Origin: DATEBA01 sp035288045
GTDB lineage: Bacteria; Actinomycetota; UBA4738; HRBIN12
DNA length: 64,000 bases
Direction: 5' to 3'
NCBI GenBank assembly: GCA_035288045.1
Contig: DATEBA010000074.1
Coordinates: 1-64,000, forward strand
Below are positions 50,190-58,728 of this stretch, piece after piece. The notes below the pieces were generated by a model. That model searched no databases, had not been told where the DNA came from, and was given only the letters and a program-made list of their open reading frames with translations. Made by a program: the position numbers and the translations under genes. Every line of letters begins with the position of its first letter. The first letter of the stretch is position 1.

Positions 50190-50857
50190 ACGATCGCTGC
50201 TGCGGGCGGCACCGGCCGTAGCGCCGTCCCGAAGACGCGCTCGAAGTGGTGCAGCACCGGCGTGACGAGCTCCGCCGGCGTGAGCGTCCGTCCTGCGAGC
50301 AGCGACAGCGACGTCACGCCCTCGTCCGCAAGCCCACAGGGCACGATCGCGTCGAACCAAGACAGGTCGGTGGTGCAGTTCACCGCGAAGCCGTGCAGCG
50401 TGACGCGAGCTCGCATGAGTCGAACACCGATCGCGCAGACCTTGCGGTTCCCGGACCACACGCCCGTCTGCACTTCGCTCCGATGGAGCGCGACGCCGAG
50501 GTCTGCCGCTGCGCGGATCACCACCTCCTCCAGCCGCCGCACGTACCCGATCGCGTCGGGCTTGGCCCCGAGGTCGAGGATGGGGTAGCCGACCAGTTGC
50601 CCCGGCCCGTGGAACGTGAAGCTCCCGCCGCGGTCGGCGTGGCGAACATCGGCGCCTGCGGCGCGGATGCGGTCCTGCGTCCACACCAGGTGCTCCGGCC
50701 TCCACCGACGGCCGGCGGTGTATACGGGCGGGTGCTCGAGGAGGGCGAGAGCGTCGGGGATCTCGCCCCGGAGTCGGCGCTCGGCAAGGTCGTGCATCCA
50801 GGCGTTCGCGTCGTCGTAGGGGACAGGTGCTTCGGGCAGAACTATCCAGGCCGGCAT
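50165..50857 (-). CDS. lipB: Octanoyltransferase (lipoate protein ligase B)
   Basis: A 230-residue enzyme that moves octanoyl from ACP to apo-E2 or GcvH. Family blocks: LLEHPPVYTAGRR, RGGSFTFHGPGQLVGYPI, GNRKVCAIGVR with the catalytic Lys139, and IVPCGLADEGVTSL with the catalytic Cys174. It is the last gene of the lpd-E1-E2 operon, starting one base inside the E2 stop (TGATG). lipA completes the lipoate pathway elsewhere in the window. Confidence 0.93.
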   Translation of the reverse strand: MPAWIVLPEAPVPYDDANAWMHDLAERRLRGEIPDALALLEHPPVYTAGRRWRPEHLVWTQDRIRAAGADVRHADRGGSFTFHGPGQLVGYPILDLGAKPDAIGYVRRLEEVVIRAAADLGVALHRSEVQTGVWSGNRKVCAIGVRLMRARVTLHGFAVNCTTDLSWFDAIVPCGLADEGVTSLSLLAGRTLTPAELVTPVLHHFERVFGTALRPVPPAAAIVQASAISA

Positions 50858-52077
50858 CAGGAGCGCAGGTCTTCCTCGAAGTCCCAGCCCTCGAGGTTCT
50901 CCTTGACCCGGCCGAGGAACTGCGCCGCCAAGGCGCCGTCGATGACTCGGTGATCAAAGGACATGGAGATGTAGACACGGTGGCGTATCGCGATTGCATC
51001 GTCGATCACGACCGGTCGCGTCTCGACGGCGTCGAGGGCGAGGATGGCAGCCTGGGGCATCGCGATGATGGGCACCGAGATGAGCGAGCCGAACGGTCCC
51101 GGGTTGGTGATCGAGAAGGTCCCGCCGTGGACCTCGTCCGGCGCAAGCCGGTGCTCGCGAACGCGCACCGCGATGTCGTTGATCGCCCGCGCGAGTCCCA
51201 CGAGGTTCATCGCCTCGGCGCCCTTCACGACGGGGACGATGAGACCCTCGTCGTAGGCGACCGCGATGCCCAGGTTCACGTAGCGCTTCACGACGATCTC
51301 GTCACCTCGCAGCTCGCTGTTCACGAGCGGGTGAGCGAGGAGCGCGTCGCAAGTCGCGCGAGCCACGAACGGCAGGTACGAGAGGGAGAACCCCTCGCGC
51401 GCCTTGAAGTCGTCCTTCACGCGCTCGCGCAGGCGCGCGATGTTCTCGACGTCGACCTCGACCGCCGTCCAAGCCCGCGCGGTCGTCTGAAGGCTCGCCG
51501 TCATGTGCCGGGCGATCGCCTTGCGGACGTGTGACATCGGGACCGTCTCCTCGCTCCCGACTGGGGCAGCTTCGACGGCGCCTGTTGTCAGGGGGGCGGG
51601 CGTAGCGGAAGCCGGCGGCGTTGGGCCGCCACGGGAGGCGGCGAGGGCGAGGACGTCTCGTTTGGTGATCCGCCCGCCGGTCCCGGTGCCCGCGACCTGG
51701 GACAGGTCGACTCTGTATTCATCGGCGAGCTTCCTCACAAGTGGCGAGAGGATCTGCGACCTCGGCCCGCGCTCCGGCAATACTTCCTGTTGTGCGGGGG
51801 CGGCGGCTACCGGAGTGGGTCGAGCATCGGCCGCGGCCGCTTCGCCCGACGAGATCTCCGCGAGCACGGTCCCGACGGCGACGGTCTCCCCTTCGCGCAC
51901 CAGGATCCGCAGTAGCCTGCCGGCGGCCGGCGAGGGGACCTCGGTGTCCACCTTGTCGGTCGAGATCTCGAAGAGCGGCTCGTCGAGGGCGACGTTCTCG
52001 CCCTCGTGCCTCAGCCACTTGAGGATCGTGCCCTCGACGATCGTCTCGCCCAGCTGCGGCATCACGATGTCGGTCAT
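50857..52077 (-). CDS. 2-oxoacid dehydrogenase E2 (dihydrolipoamide acyltransferase)
   Basis: A 406-residue E2. One lipoyl domain with the modified Lys in STDKVD (Lys42), an Ala/Pro linker, a peripheral-subunit-binding domain (LSPLVRKLADEYRVDL to GRITKRDV), then the catalytic domain with SFDHRVIDGALAAQFL (His and Asp of the HxxxD motif). A single lipoyl domain and adjacent E1 alpha/beta point to an acyl-CoA-forming complex such as branched-chain or acetoin/pyruvate type; the substrate cannot be fixed from sequence. Spacing to E1 beta is 16 bases. Confidence 0.92.
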   Translation of the reverse strand: MTDIVMPQLGETIVEGTILKWLRHEGENVALDEPLFEISTDKVDTEVPSPAAGRLLRILVREGETVAVGTVLAEISSGEAAAADARPTPVAAAPAQQEVLPERGPRSQILSPLVRKLADEYRVDLSQVAGTGTGGRITKRDVLALAASRGGPTPPASATPAPLTTGAVEAAPVGSEETVPMSHVRKAIARHMTASLQTTARAWTAVEVDVENIARLRERVKDDFKAREGFSLSYLPFVARATCDALLAHPLVNSELRGDEIVVKRYVNLGIAVAYDEGLIVPVVKGAEAMNLVGLARAINDIAVRVREHRLAPDEVHGGTFSITNPGPFGSLISVPIIAMPQAAILALDAVETRPVVIDDAIAIRHRVYISMSFDHRVIDGALAAQFLGRVKENLEGWDFEEDLRS

Positions 52078-52093
52078 CGAACCCTCCCGGGCG

Positions 52094-53137
52094 TCACCAG
52101 GAGCCGAGCCGGTCCACGGCTCCGACGATGTCCGCTACCTGCGGCAGGAACGCGTCCTCCAGCGTAGGCGAGAAAGGCACCGGCACGTTGGGCGGCGCGA
52201 GACGCGTCACCGGCGCGTCCAGATGCTCGAACCCCGCCTCCGCGATCATCGCGGCGACCTCGGCGCCGACGCCGAGGAACCGGTGGCTCTCGGATAGCAC
52301 GAGCGCCCTGCTCGTCTTCTCGACCGAGCGCAGCACCGTCGCCGTATCGAGCGGCTGGATCGTGCGGAGGTCGACCACCTCTGCGGACACGCCGCGGTCC
52401 GCCAGCTCTCCGGCGGCCTCGAGCGCGCGGTGCACCATCGCGCCGTAGGTCACGATGGAAACGTCGGTGCCCTCCCGCTTCACGTCGGCTGCGCCGATCG
52501 GCACGAGGAAGTCGGGATCCTCGGGCAAGAGCTCCTTCACGCGCCGGTAGATCCATTTGTGCTCGAGGAAAACGCATGGGTTGTCGTCGCGGATCGCCGA
52601 CTTGAGCAGGCCCTTCGCGTCACCGGGGAAGGCCGGGCAGATCACCTTCAGCCCGGGCGCGTGCGCGAACCACGGCTCGGGATTGATCGAGTGGAACGAG
52701 CTCGCTCGCACGCCACCGCCCGACGGGCCCCTGAGGACGACGGGGAGCGGCACGCCCGTCCGGTAGTGGTAGCGGGCGAGCGCGGTCACGATCTCGTCGA
52801 ACCCGCTCGTCATGAAGTCGGCGTACTGGAACTCGGCCACCGGTCGGAAGCCCTCCATGGCCGCGCCCATCGCCGTGCCCACGATCGTCTCCTCGGCGAT
52901 CGGCGTGTCCATGACTCGTTCCGGGCCGAACCGCTCGATGAAGCCCTCGGTCACCTTGAACGCGCCACCGTAGGCGCCGATGTCCTCGCCGAGGAGGAAC
53001 ACGCGCTCGTCGCGCTCCATCTCCTCCCAAAGCGCCTCGGCGATCGCGATCAGGTACGTTGCCTCGCCGCTCTCGGTCCGCTTGCCGCGCGGCTCGGCGC
53101 CGTGCCCGGCCGCTCCGGCCTCGACCACCTGGCTCAC
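52094..53137 (-). CDS. 2-oxoacid dehydrogenase E1 beta
   Basis: A 347-residue E1 beta subunit (transketolase central and C-terminal domains). Motifs: FLLGEDIGAYGGAFKVTEGF, DTPIAEETIVGTAMG, LRGPSGGGVRASSFHS, and the C-terminal VVDLRTIQPLDTATVLRSV. It pairs with E1 alpha to decarboxylate a 2-oxoacid with thiamine diphosphate. A disordered N-terminal extension of 25 residues precedes EATYLIAIAEAL. GTG start overlaps the E1 alpha stop by 4 bases (53134-53137). Confidence 0.93.
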   Translation of the reverse strand: MSQVVEAGAAGHGAEPRGKRTESGEATYLIAIAEALWEEMERDERVFLLGEDIGAYGGAFKVTEGFIERFGPERVMDTPIAEETIVGTAMGAAMEGFRPVAEFQYADFMTSGFDEIVTALARYHYRTGVPLPVVLRGPSGGGVRASSFHSINPEPWFAHAPGLKVICPAFPGDAKGLLKSAIRDDNPCVFLEHKWIYRRVKELLPEDPDFLVPIGAADVKREGTDVSIVTYGAMVHRALEAAGELADRGVSAEVVDLRTIQPLDTATVLRSVEKTSRALVLSESHRFLGVGAEVAAMIAEAGFEHLDAPVTRLAPPNVPVPFSPTLEDAFLPQVADIVGAVDRLGSW

Positions 53138-54204
53138 GCCTCCGTCCCTCCCTCCCGCGACGGCTCGCCGGCCCAGTAGCCGTCGTCGGTGAACAGCCCC
53201 TTGGTGACCTCCTCCGGAACCGGGAAGGGGGAGTGCTGCGCGAACTCGTATCCGGCCTCGAACTCCGTCGCGATCCGCTGGTTCAGAGCGTCGATCTCCA
53301 CATGGTCGACGACGCCCCGATCCCTGAGCAGGTCCTCGAACCGCTTCACCGGATCCTTGTTCGTCACGTGCTCGTCGAGCATCTCCCTAGGAACGTACTT
53401 GGCGGGGTCGTGCCCGGCGTGACCGCGCCAGCGGAGGGATACCGACTCGATTAGCGTGGGACCCCCGCCGGCCCCCGCTCGTTCGACCGCCTCGCGCGCC
53501 GCGGAGTAGACCTCGAGCACGTTCGCCCCGTCGACCCGGACCCCCGGGATCCCGTAGGCGGCGGCACGTTCCGCGATCGTCGGCACCGAGATCTCCAGCC
53601 AGTTCGGCGTCGAATACGCCCACTGGTTGTTGTTCACGACCCACACCACCGGTAGGTCGTGGATCGCCGACATGTTGAGCGCCTCGTGCCAGCGGCCGTT
53701 CGAGGTGGCGCCGTCGCCGCAGATCGCCATCGCGACGCGCGGCTCGCCGCGGCGCATGTACGCGAGCGCCGCTCCGCATGCGACCGGGTAGGCGATCGGC
53801 AGGTGTGAGATGACCGTGAACGTTCGCGCGCCCCTCCAATCGCCGATGTGGCTGTTCCCGTCGCGACCGCGCGTGTAGCCGTCGATGCGGCCCCAGAACT
53901 GGGCCATCACGCGGTTCAGCTCCAACCCCTTCGTGAGCTGAGCCGATAGGTCGCGGTGCGTGCAGAAGAGAGAGTCGTCTGGGCGCAGCGCGAAGGCGAC
54001 GCCGCAGTGCGTGCCCTCCTGGCCGCGGCCGGAGTAGATCGCGCCGGGCAGCCGCCCCTGGCGGTAGAGCGCCTCCATCCGCTCGTCGAAGTAACGGCAG
54101 AGCTTGAGCTTGTAGAGAAGCTCCTTTAGCCGCTCGAGCGAGAGCTCGGCGCCTACCGGGCCCTCTCCCTGCTGCTCGGCATGCTCGGAGACCGTCCGCG
54201 CCAC
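53134..54204 (-). CDS. 2-oxoacid dehydrogenase E1 alpha
   Basis: A 356-residue thiamine-diphosphate subunit. The ThDP motif starts at CGDGATSNG and continues to WVVNNNQWAYS; earlier RGQEGTHCGVAFALRPDDSLF and RDLSAQLTKG shape the active site. The substrate loop SLRWRGHAGHDPAKYVPRE lacks the phosphorylated Ser region of eukaryotic enzymes. The GTG at 54204 is 12 bases after lpd stop. Pyruvate, branched-chain acids or acetoin are all possible substrates. Confidence 0.92.
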   Translation of the reverse strand: MARTVSEHAEQQGEGPVGAELSLERLKELLYKLKLCRYFDERMEALYRQGRLPGAIYSGRGQEGTHCGVAFALRPDDSLFCTHRDLSAQLTKGLELNRVMAQFWGRIDGYTRGRDGNSHIGDWRGARTFTVISHLPIAYPVACGAALAYMRRGEPRVAMAICGDGATSNGRWHEALNMSAIHDLPVVWVVNNNQWAYSTPNWLEISVPTIAERAAAYGIPGVRVDGANVLEVYSAAREAVERAGAGGGPTLIESVSLRWRGHAGHDPAKYVPREMLDEHVTNKDPVKRFEDLLRDRGVVDHVEIDALNQRIATEFEAGYEFAQHSPFPVPEEVTKGLFTDDGYWAGEPSREGGTEA

Positions 54205-54216
54205 GTCGTCCCCCCG

Positions 54217-55590
54217 TCAAGCGGTGTGTAGCGGCTTTCCCGCGAGCGCCAGGTGCGCTTCACCGATCGCCTCCGAGAGCGTCGGGTGCGGGTGGATGAG
54301 TGCGGCCACTTCGGCCGGGGCGGCCTCCCAGTTCGTGATCAGCATCGCCTCGGAGATTAGGTCGGTGACGCGCGGGCCGACCATGTGGACGCCGAGAACC
54401 GGACCGTCCTTGGCGGCGACCACCTTCACCGACCCGCCCTCGCCCAGGATGTTCGCCTTGCCCAGACCGCGGAGGTCGTAGCGCTCCACCGTGACCTCGT
54501 GGCCCCGCTCCTGCGCCTGCGCCTCGGTGAGGCCGACGGAGGCGACCTCGGGGTTGGAGTAGGTGACGCGCGGGACGCCAGAGTAGTCGATATCGGGCAC
54601 CGGCAAGCCCGCGATCCTCTCCGCCACCGCGATCCCCTCGGCGAAGGCCACGTGCGCGAGCTGGAGCGGCGTCGCGGCGACGTCTCCAACGGCCCACACG
54701 TGCGGCGCGCTCGTCTGGAGCTGGCCGTCGACCTTCACGAAGCCGCGGTCGAGCTCGACGCCGGCCTCGTCCAGAGCCAGGCCATCTGTCACCGGGCCGC
54801 GTCCGACGGCGACGAGGCACACGTCCGCCGACACGCTGGCCGCCACCCCGGCCTCGTAGGCGACCTCGACCCGGTCGCCGAGATCGTCGATCGCCTGCAC
54901 GGTTGTTCCCGGGAATGCCTGGATCCCTCGCTTGCGGAAGGCCCTGGCGAGCTCCTTCGATACGTCCTCGTCCTCCAGCGGGGCGAGGCGGGGCAGCATC
55001 TCGAGAACGGTGACCTCGGCGCCCATCGAGCGGTAGAACGACGCGAACTCGAGGCCCACGGCTCCGGCCCCGATCACGACCGCCGACCTCGGGAGGAACG
55101 GCATCCAGAGCGCCTGGTCGCTCGTCACGATGCGTTCGGTGAGCGCAATGTCGGGGAGCAACCTCGGTCGCGAGCCCGTGGCGATAACCACGTCTGTTGC
55201 CGCGAGCGCTCGTCCGTCGACCTCGACGCGAGGCCCCGGAAGGAGCTCGGCGGTTCCGCCGATCACGTCGATGCCTCGTGTCTTGACCAGCCCCGATAGC
55301 CCCGCGACGAGCTTGTCGACGACCCGGCGCTCGAACTCCTTGATCGCGTCCCAGTCGGGTTCCGCCGATGCCTTGACCCCCCATTCGGACGCGCGCTCGA
55401 CCGTGTCCATGACCTCTGCCGAGCGAAGCAGAGCCTTCGTCGGGATGCAGCCGCGGAGCAGGCACGTGCCGCCGAGGCGTTCGTCCCTCTCCACGAGGGC
55501 GACTCGCTTGCCGAGCTGGGAGGCCCTTAGCGCAGCGGAGTAGCCACCGGTCCCCGCGCCGACCACCACTACGTCGTAGTCGCCCTCCAT
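54217..55590 (-). CDS. lpd: Dihydrolipoamide dehydrogenase (E3)
   Basis: A 457-residue flavoenzyme that reoxidises dihydrolipoamide. FAD motif VVVVGAGTGGYSAA, redox-active disulfide GGTCLLRGCIPTK (Cys43, Cys48), NAD motif VVIGAGAVGLEFAS, flavin contact HVWAVGDVA, and the C-terminal base motif AALIHPHPTLSEAI are present. First gene of the five-gene operon lpd-E1a-E1b-E2-lipB. Divergent from gcvT, 66 bases apart. ATG at 55590; longer in-frame extension to 55821 has no domain content. Confidence 0.93.
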   Translation of the reverse strand: MEGDYDVVVVGAGTGGYSAALRASQLGKRVALVERDERLGGTCLLRGCIPTKALLRSAEVMDTVERASEWGVKASAEPDWDAIKEFERRVVDKLVAGLSGLVKTRGIDVIGGTAELLPGPRVEVDGRALAATDVVIATGSRPRLLPDIALTERIVTSDQALWMPFLPRSAVVIGAGAVGLEFASFYRSMGAEVTVLEMLPRLAPLEDEDVSKELARAFRKRGIQAFPGTTVQAIDDLGDRVEVAYEAGVAASVSADVCLVAVGRGPVTDGLALDEAGVELDRGFVKVDGQLQTSAPHVWAVGDVAATPLQLAHVAFAEGIAVAERIAGLPVPDIDYSGVPRVTYSNPEVASVGLTEAQAQERGHEVTVERYDLRGLGKANILGEGGSVKVVAAKDGPVLGVHMVGPRVTDLISEAMLITNWEAAPAEVAALIHPHPTLSEAIGEAHLALAGKPLHTA

Positions 55591-55656
55591 CCGATGCGTA
55601 ATGGTACCCCCGGTCTGCGCGTTGGGCGGCGAGCCGTCGGTAGGATTGGGCACGAC

Positions 55657-56763
55657 GTGGGCGACGACGACCTCAAGCGCACCCCGATCGACGCCGAGCA
55701 TCGGGCCGCTCAGGCGAAGATGGGAGCCTTCGCCGGCTGGCTGATGCCGATCGAGTACGAGGGCGTGCTCGCGGAGCACCGGGCGGTGCGGGAGCGTGTC
55801 GGGCTGTTCGACCTCACTCACCTGGGCAAGGTGGACGTCACGGGCCCCGGCGCGCTCGGGATGCTGCAGAGACTGGTGACGGGAGACCTTTCGAAGGCCG
55901 GCTCGGGCCGCGCGCTGTACAACCTCGTGTTGAACGACCGCGGCGGCGTGGTCGAGGACCTGATCGTCTACCGGCTCGGCGAGGAGCGCTACTTCGTCGT
56001 TCCGAACGCGGCCAATGCCGTTCGCGTGCTACGCATGCTCGAGGAAGAGAAGTCGCCGGCGCCCATTCACCTCATGTACCACCAGGACTGGTGCTTCCTC
56101 GCCGTGCAGGGACCGCGATCGGTCGAGGTGACGAAGCAGCTGTTCGACGTGGCGACCGACCTCTCTTTCATGCAGTGTGCGGAGACCGAGTACCGCCGCC
56201 GACCGGTGATCCTCACCCGCTCCGGATACACCGGCGAGATGGGATTCGAGCTGTTCACCTACCAGGACATCGCGGCCGACCTGTGGCACGCGCTCCTGCA
56301 GGCAGGGGAACCCCATGGGATCCTCCCGTGCGGTCTCGCTGCCAGGGACGTCCTTCGGCTCGAGATGGGATACCCGCTGTACGGACAGGACCTGTCCGAG
56401 AAGAGGTCCGCCCTGGAGGCCCGGCTCGCTTGGACGGTGGACTTCGACAAGGGGGATTTCCGCGGCCGAGGCGCGCTGCTCCGCCAGCGGGAGGAGGGCC
56501 TCCCGAGCCGCCTGTGGGGTCTGCGTATGCAGGAGCGTCGGCACATCCCGCGCGCTCACTATCCCGTGTTCGACGGTGAGGTGCAGATCGGAGAGGTCAC
56601 GAGCGGGACGTTCTCGCCGATCCTGGAACGCGGGATCGCGCTCGCCTATCTAGAGCCGGGGGACGTGGCAAAACCCGGAGACGAGGTCGAGGTCGACGTG
56701 CGCGGACGCAGGGGTCGCGCGACCGTGGTTCGCCCGCCGTTCGTGGACCGCGATCCCCGCTAG
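55657..56763 (+). CDS. gcvT: Aminomethyltransferase (glycine cleavage T protein family)
   Basis: A 368-residue GcvT-like protein. Family motifs: FAGWLMPIEYEGVLAEHRAVRERVGLFDLTHLGK (start, GlyFDxSH region), GYTGEMGFELF, ARDVLRLEMGYPLYGQDLSE (tetrahydrofolate pocket) and GEVTSGTFSPILERGIALAYL. It may be the true T protein or one of the related folate-dependent demethylases; gcvH and gcvP are not in the window. The lipoate-linked lpd opposite supports the glycine-cleavage reading. The GTG at 55657 is the start that fits the family N terminus. Stop overlaps the convergent gene in CTAG. Confidence 0.85.
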   Translation: MGDDDLKRTPIDAEHRAAQAKMGAFAGWLMPIEYEGVLAEHRAVRERVGLFDLTHLGKVDVTGPGALGMLQRLVTGDLSKAGSGRALYNLVLNDRGGVVEDLIVYRLGEERYFVVPNAANAVRVLRMLEEEKSPAPIHLMYHQDWCFLAVQGPRSVEVTKQLFDVATDLSFMQCAETEYRRRPVILTRSGYTGEMGFELFTYQDIAADLWHALLQAGEPHGILPCGLAARDVLRLEMGYPLYGQDLSEKRSALEARLAWTVDFDKGDFRGRGALLRQREEGLPSRLWGLRMQERRHIPRAHYPVFDGEVQIGEVTSGTFSPILERGIALAYLEPGDVAKPGDEVEVDVRGRRGRATVVRPPFVDRDPR

Positions 56764-57476
56764 GAGCGCGCCGCGGCGACGAAGTCGGTGACGCCGGCGT
56801 CGGCGAACCGGGCCGCGCCGATCAGGCGGTTCAGAACGCCGCGTGGCTCGCGGCGCAGGTCCAGCAGGGCGACGATTACGTAGAGGCCCGACGAGGGGAT
56901 GCCCACCCTCCTCACGGGGCCGTATCCGGGAGCCGCGACGAAGTACTCCCACCGCATCCAGGTCCCGTGCAGGCGACAGATGCCGCTGCCGCGAGCCACG
57001 AAATCGCCGGGTGAGCTTCTCCGGCCGGACAGGAACCCCGGTCGGTGATCGACGATCACTCGCTCGTGGAGCGACCTGCAGCGAGAGGAGGAAGTCAGCC
57101 CGCCGAGAGCCGGACCGTTCGCGGCGAGGTAGTAGTAGTCGGAGGGCACTCCAACCGCCGCCGCGTCCACCCAGAGGGCGGTCATGCCCTCCGCCGAAGC
57201 GTCCGGCCTCGACCAGGCGCGCGGCCTCGGCGAGGCGAAGAACCCCTGGCGAGAGTCCTCTTCGAGCGGGACGGCGACCCAGCTGTCGGGGATCAGCGCC
57301 CGCACCGAGCCCGCCGTGACCTCGGTGAACGGCGACGGGGATCGCTGGATATGGAGCGATCCACCTTGGGGAGCGGCGACGGCGGAAGGGGAGGCGACGT
57401 CGCGGCAGTTCGCCACGGCCAGGCACATCACGATCCCAGCGACAACCCGGTGCACGCCGTCTCCGCCGGCGAGCAT
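56760..57476 (-). CDS. Probable secreted lipoprotein, unknown
   Basis: A 238-residue protein with a lipoprotein-like signal (HRVVAGIVMCLAVANC, lipobox AVANC). The mature part is beta-rich with LIPDSWVAVPLEEDSRQGFFASPRPRAW, two Cys (SRCRSLHERV and GICRLHGTWMRW) and an extended GPVRRVGIPSSGLYVIVALLD strand (only partly quoted). No family recognised. Start ATG at 57476 gives the signal; upstream reading continues through the riboswitch and is not coding. Convergent with gcvT, divergent from the B12 locus. Confidence 0.65.
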   Translation of the reverse strand: MLAGGDGVHRVVAGIVMCLAVANCRDVASPSAVAAPQGGSLHIQRSPSPFTEVTAGSVRALIPDSWVAVPLEEDSRQGFFASPRPRAWSRPDASAEGMTALWVDAAAVGVPSDYYYLAANGPALGGLTSSSRCRSLHERVIVDHRPGFLSGRRSSPGDFVARGSGICRLHGTWMRWEYFVAAPGYGPVRRVGIPSSGLYVIVALLDLRREPRGVLNRLIGAARFADAGVTDFVAAARS

Positions 57477-57541
57477 AGACCCGCAGCGCCGTCCTGGCGA
57501 ACCTGAGCCGGCGCCTGCTAGGATTCGCGCCGAACTACCCA

Positions 57542-57743
57542 CCTCGAGGCGGCCCAGGCCCGGAAGGCGTACCGGGCGGGGTCGGAGCGGCGCGGGAGAT
57601 CCGTCGCCGCGAAGAGGGAAGCCGGTGAGAATCCGGCACGGTCGCGCCACTGTGACCGGGGAGCGAACCCGACGGAGCCACTGGGGGAACCCGGGAAGGG
57701 TCGGGGTAGCGACGATCCGGGAGTCAGGAGACCTGCCTCGAGG
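57542..57743 (+). promoter_or_regulatory. Cobalamin (adenosylcobalamin) riboswitch
   Basis: Conserved B12-box elements in order: GGGAAGCCGGTGAGAATCCGGC, GGTCGCGCCACTGTGACC, GAGCCACTGG, and GAGTCAGGAGACCTGCC. The ends CCTCGAGGC (57542-57550) and GCCTCGAGG (57735-57743) pair over 9 bases as P1. It lies 40 bases upstream of the binding-protein gene, whose ribosome site is just beyond, so it likely blocks translation or transcription when B12 is abundant. Confidence 0.93.
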
Positions 57744-57783
57744 GGCACAGAGACGGTCGTCCTTCGCACGAAAGGAGGCGCTT

Positions 57784-58728
57784 GTGAGACCGTTCCGTCC
57801 CCTCGCCGGGGCCGTCCTCCTCATGCTTCTCGCGGGGGCATGCGCGAAGCAGCAGGATCCTGGCATCGCTGCCCCCGATGAACCGCAGTCGCCGCAAGCG
57901 ACGTTTCCGGTGACGCTCACGGACGACGACGGCGTAGAGGCGACGATCCCGGCCGAGCCCGAGCGCGTCGTGACGTTCGCCCCGTCGATGACCGAGATCG
58001 TCTTCGCGCTCGGGCTCGGCGAGCGCCTCGTTGGGGTGTCGGGCGACTACGACGACTACCCGCCGGACGCCGCCGAGATCGAGCACGTCGGCGGCGCCGG
58101 CGACTTCGGCGTCGATCCGAACGTCGAGAAGGTCGTGGAGCTGGAGCCCGACCTGTTCCTCGCGGTGTCGGGCGGTGACCAGTGGAAGGAGCAGCTCCGC
58201 GGGCTCGGCGTGCCGGTATTCACGCTGAACGCGACAGACTTCGAGGATCTCCTCGACGACATCGAGGTGGTCGGCGAGCTGACCGGAGCCTCGGAGGAGG
58301 CGAAGGCTCTCGTCGCGGAGCTGCGGGCGCAGGCCGACTCGGTCTCGGCCTCGATGGCCGGCGGAGCGCCCGTGACCTGCTTCTTCGAGGTGGGCTTCCC
58401 GCCGCTCCTCACCGTGGGGCCGAACACGTTCCTTTTCGACCTCCTGGAACGGTCCGGATGCGAGCCCGTGTCCGCCGGCGCCGACACGGACTACCCCGAG
58501 TGGTCGGTCGAGCAGCTCGTGGCCGACGGCCCGCAGGTCTACCTGGTTACCGACGATACCGGCGTGACGCCGGAGGACGTCGCGGCGCGGCCGGGATTCG
58601 ACGTGGTACCGGCGGTCGCCGAGGGACGCGTCGAGGTCGTCGACGGCGACCTGGTGACGCGCCCGGGCCCCCGCATCGTCGAGGGGCTCGAGCTGCTCGC
58701 CGAGCTAATGCATCCGGCGGCCGGCTGA
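57784..58728 (+). CDS. btuF: Cobalamin ABC transporter substrate-binding lipoprotein
   Basis: A 314-residue periplasmic-binding-type lipoprotein (lipobox LLAGAC, Cys20). Motifs: ERVVTFAPSMTEIVFALGLG, VGVSGDYDDYPPDA, VVELEPDLFLAVSG and VDGDLVTRPGPRIVEGLELL. It belongs to the iron-siderophore/B12 binding class; the riboswitch upstream makes a corrinoid the likely ligand. The GTG start is preceded by AAAGGAGGC. First gene of a three-gene importer operon, with 1-base overlap to the permease (TGATG). Confidence 0.88.
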   Translation: MRPFRPLAGAVLLMLLAGACAKQQDPGIAAPDEPQSPQATFPVTLTDDDGVEATIPAEPERVVTFAPSMTEIVFALGLGERLVGVSGDYDDYPPDAAEIEHVGGAGDFGVDPNVEKVVELEPDLFLAVSGGDQWKEQLRGLGVPVFTLNATDFEDLLDDIEVVGELTGASEEAKALVAELRAQADSVSASMAGGAPVTCFFEVGFPPLLTVGPNTFLFDLLERSGCEPVSAGADTDYPEWSVEQLVADGPQVYLVTDDTGVTPEDVAARPGFDVVPAVAEGRVEVVDGDLVTRPGPRIVEGLELLAELMHPAAG

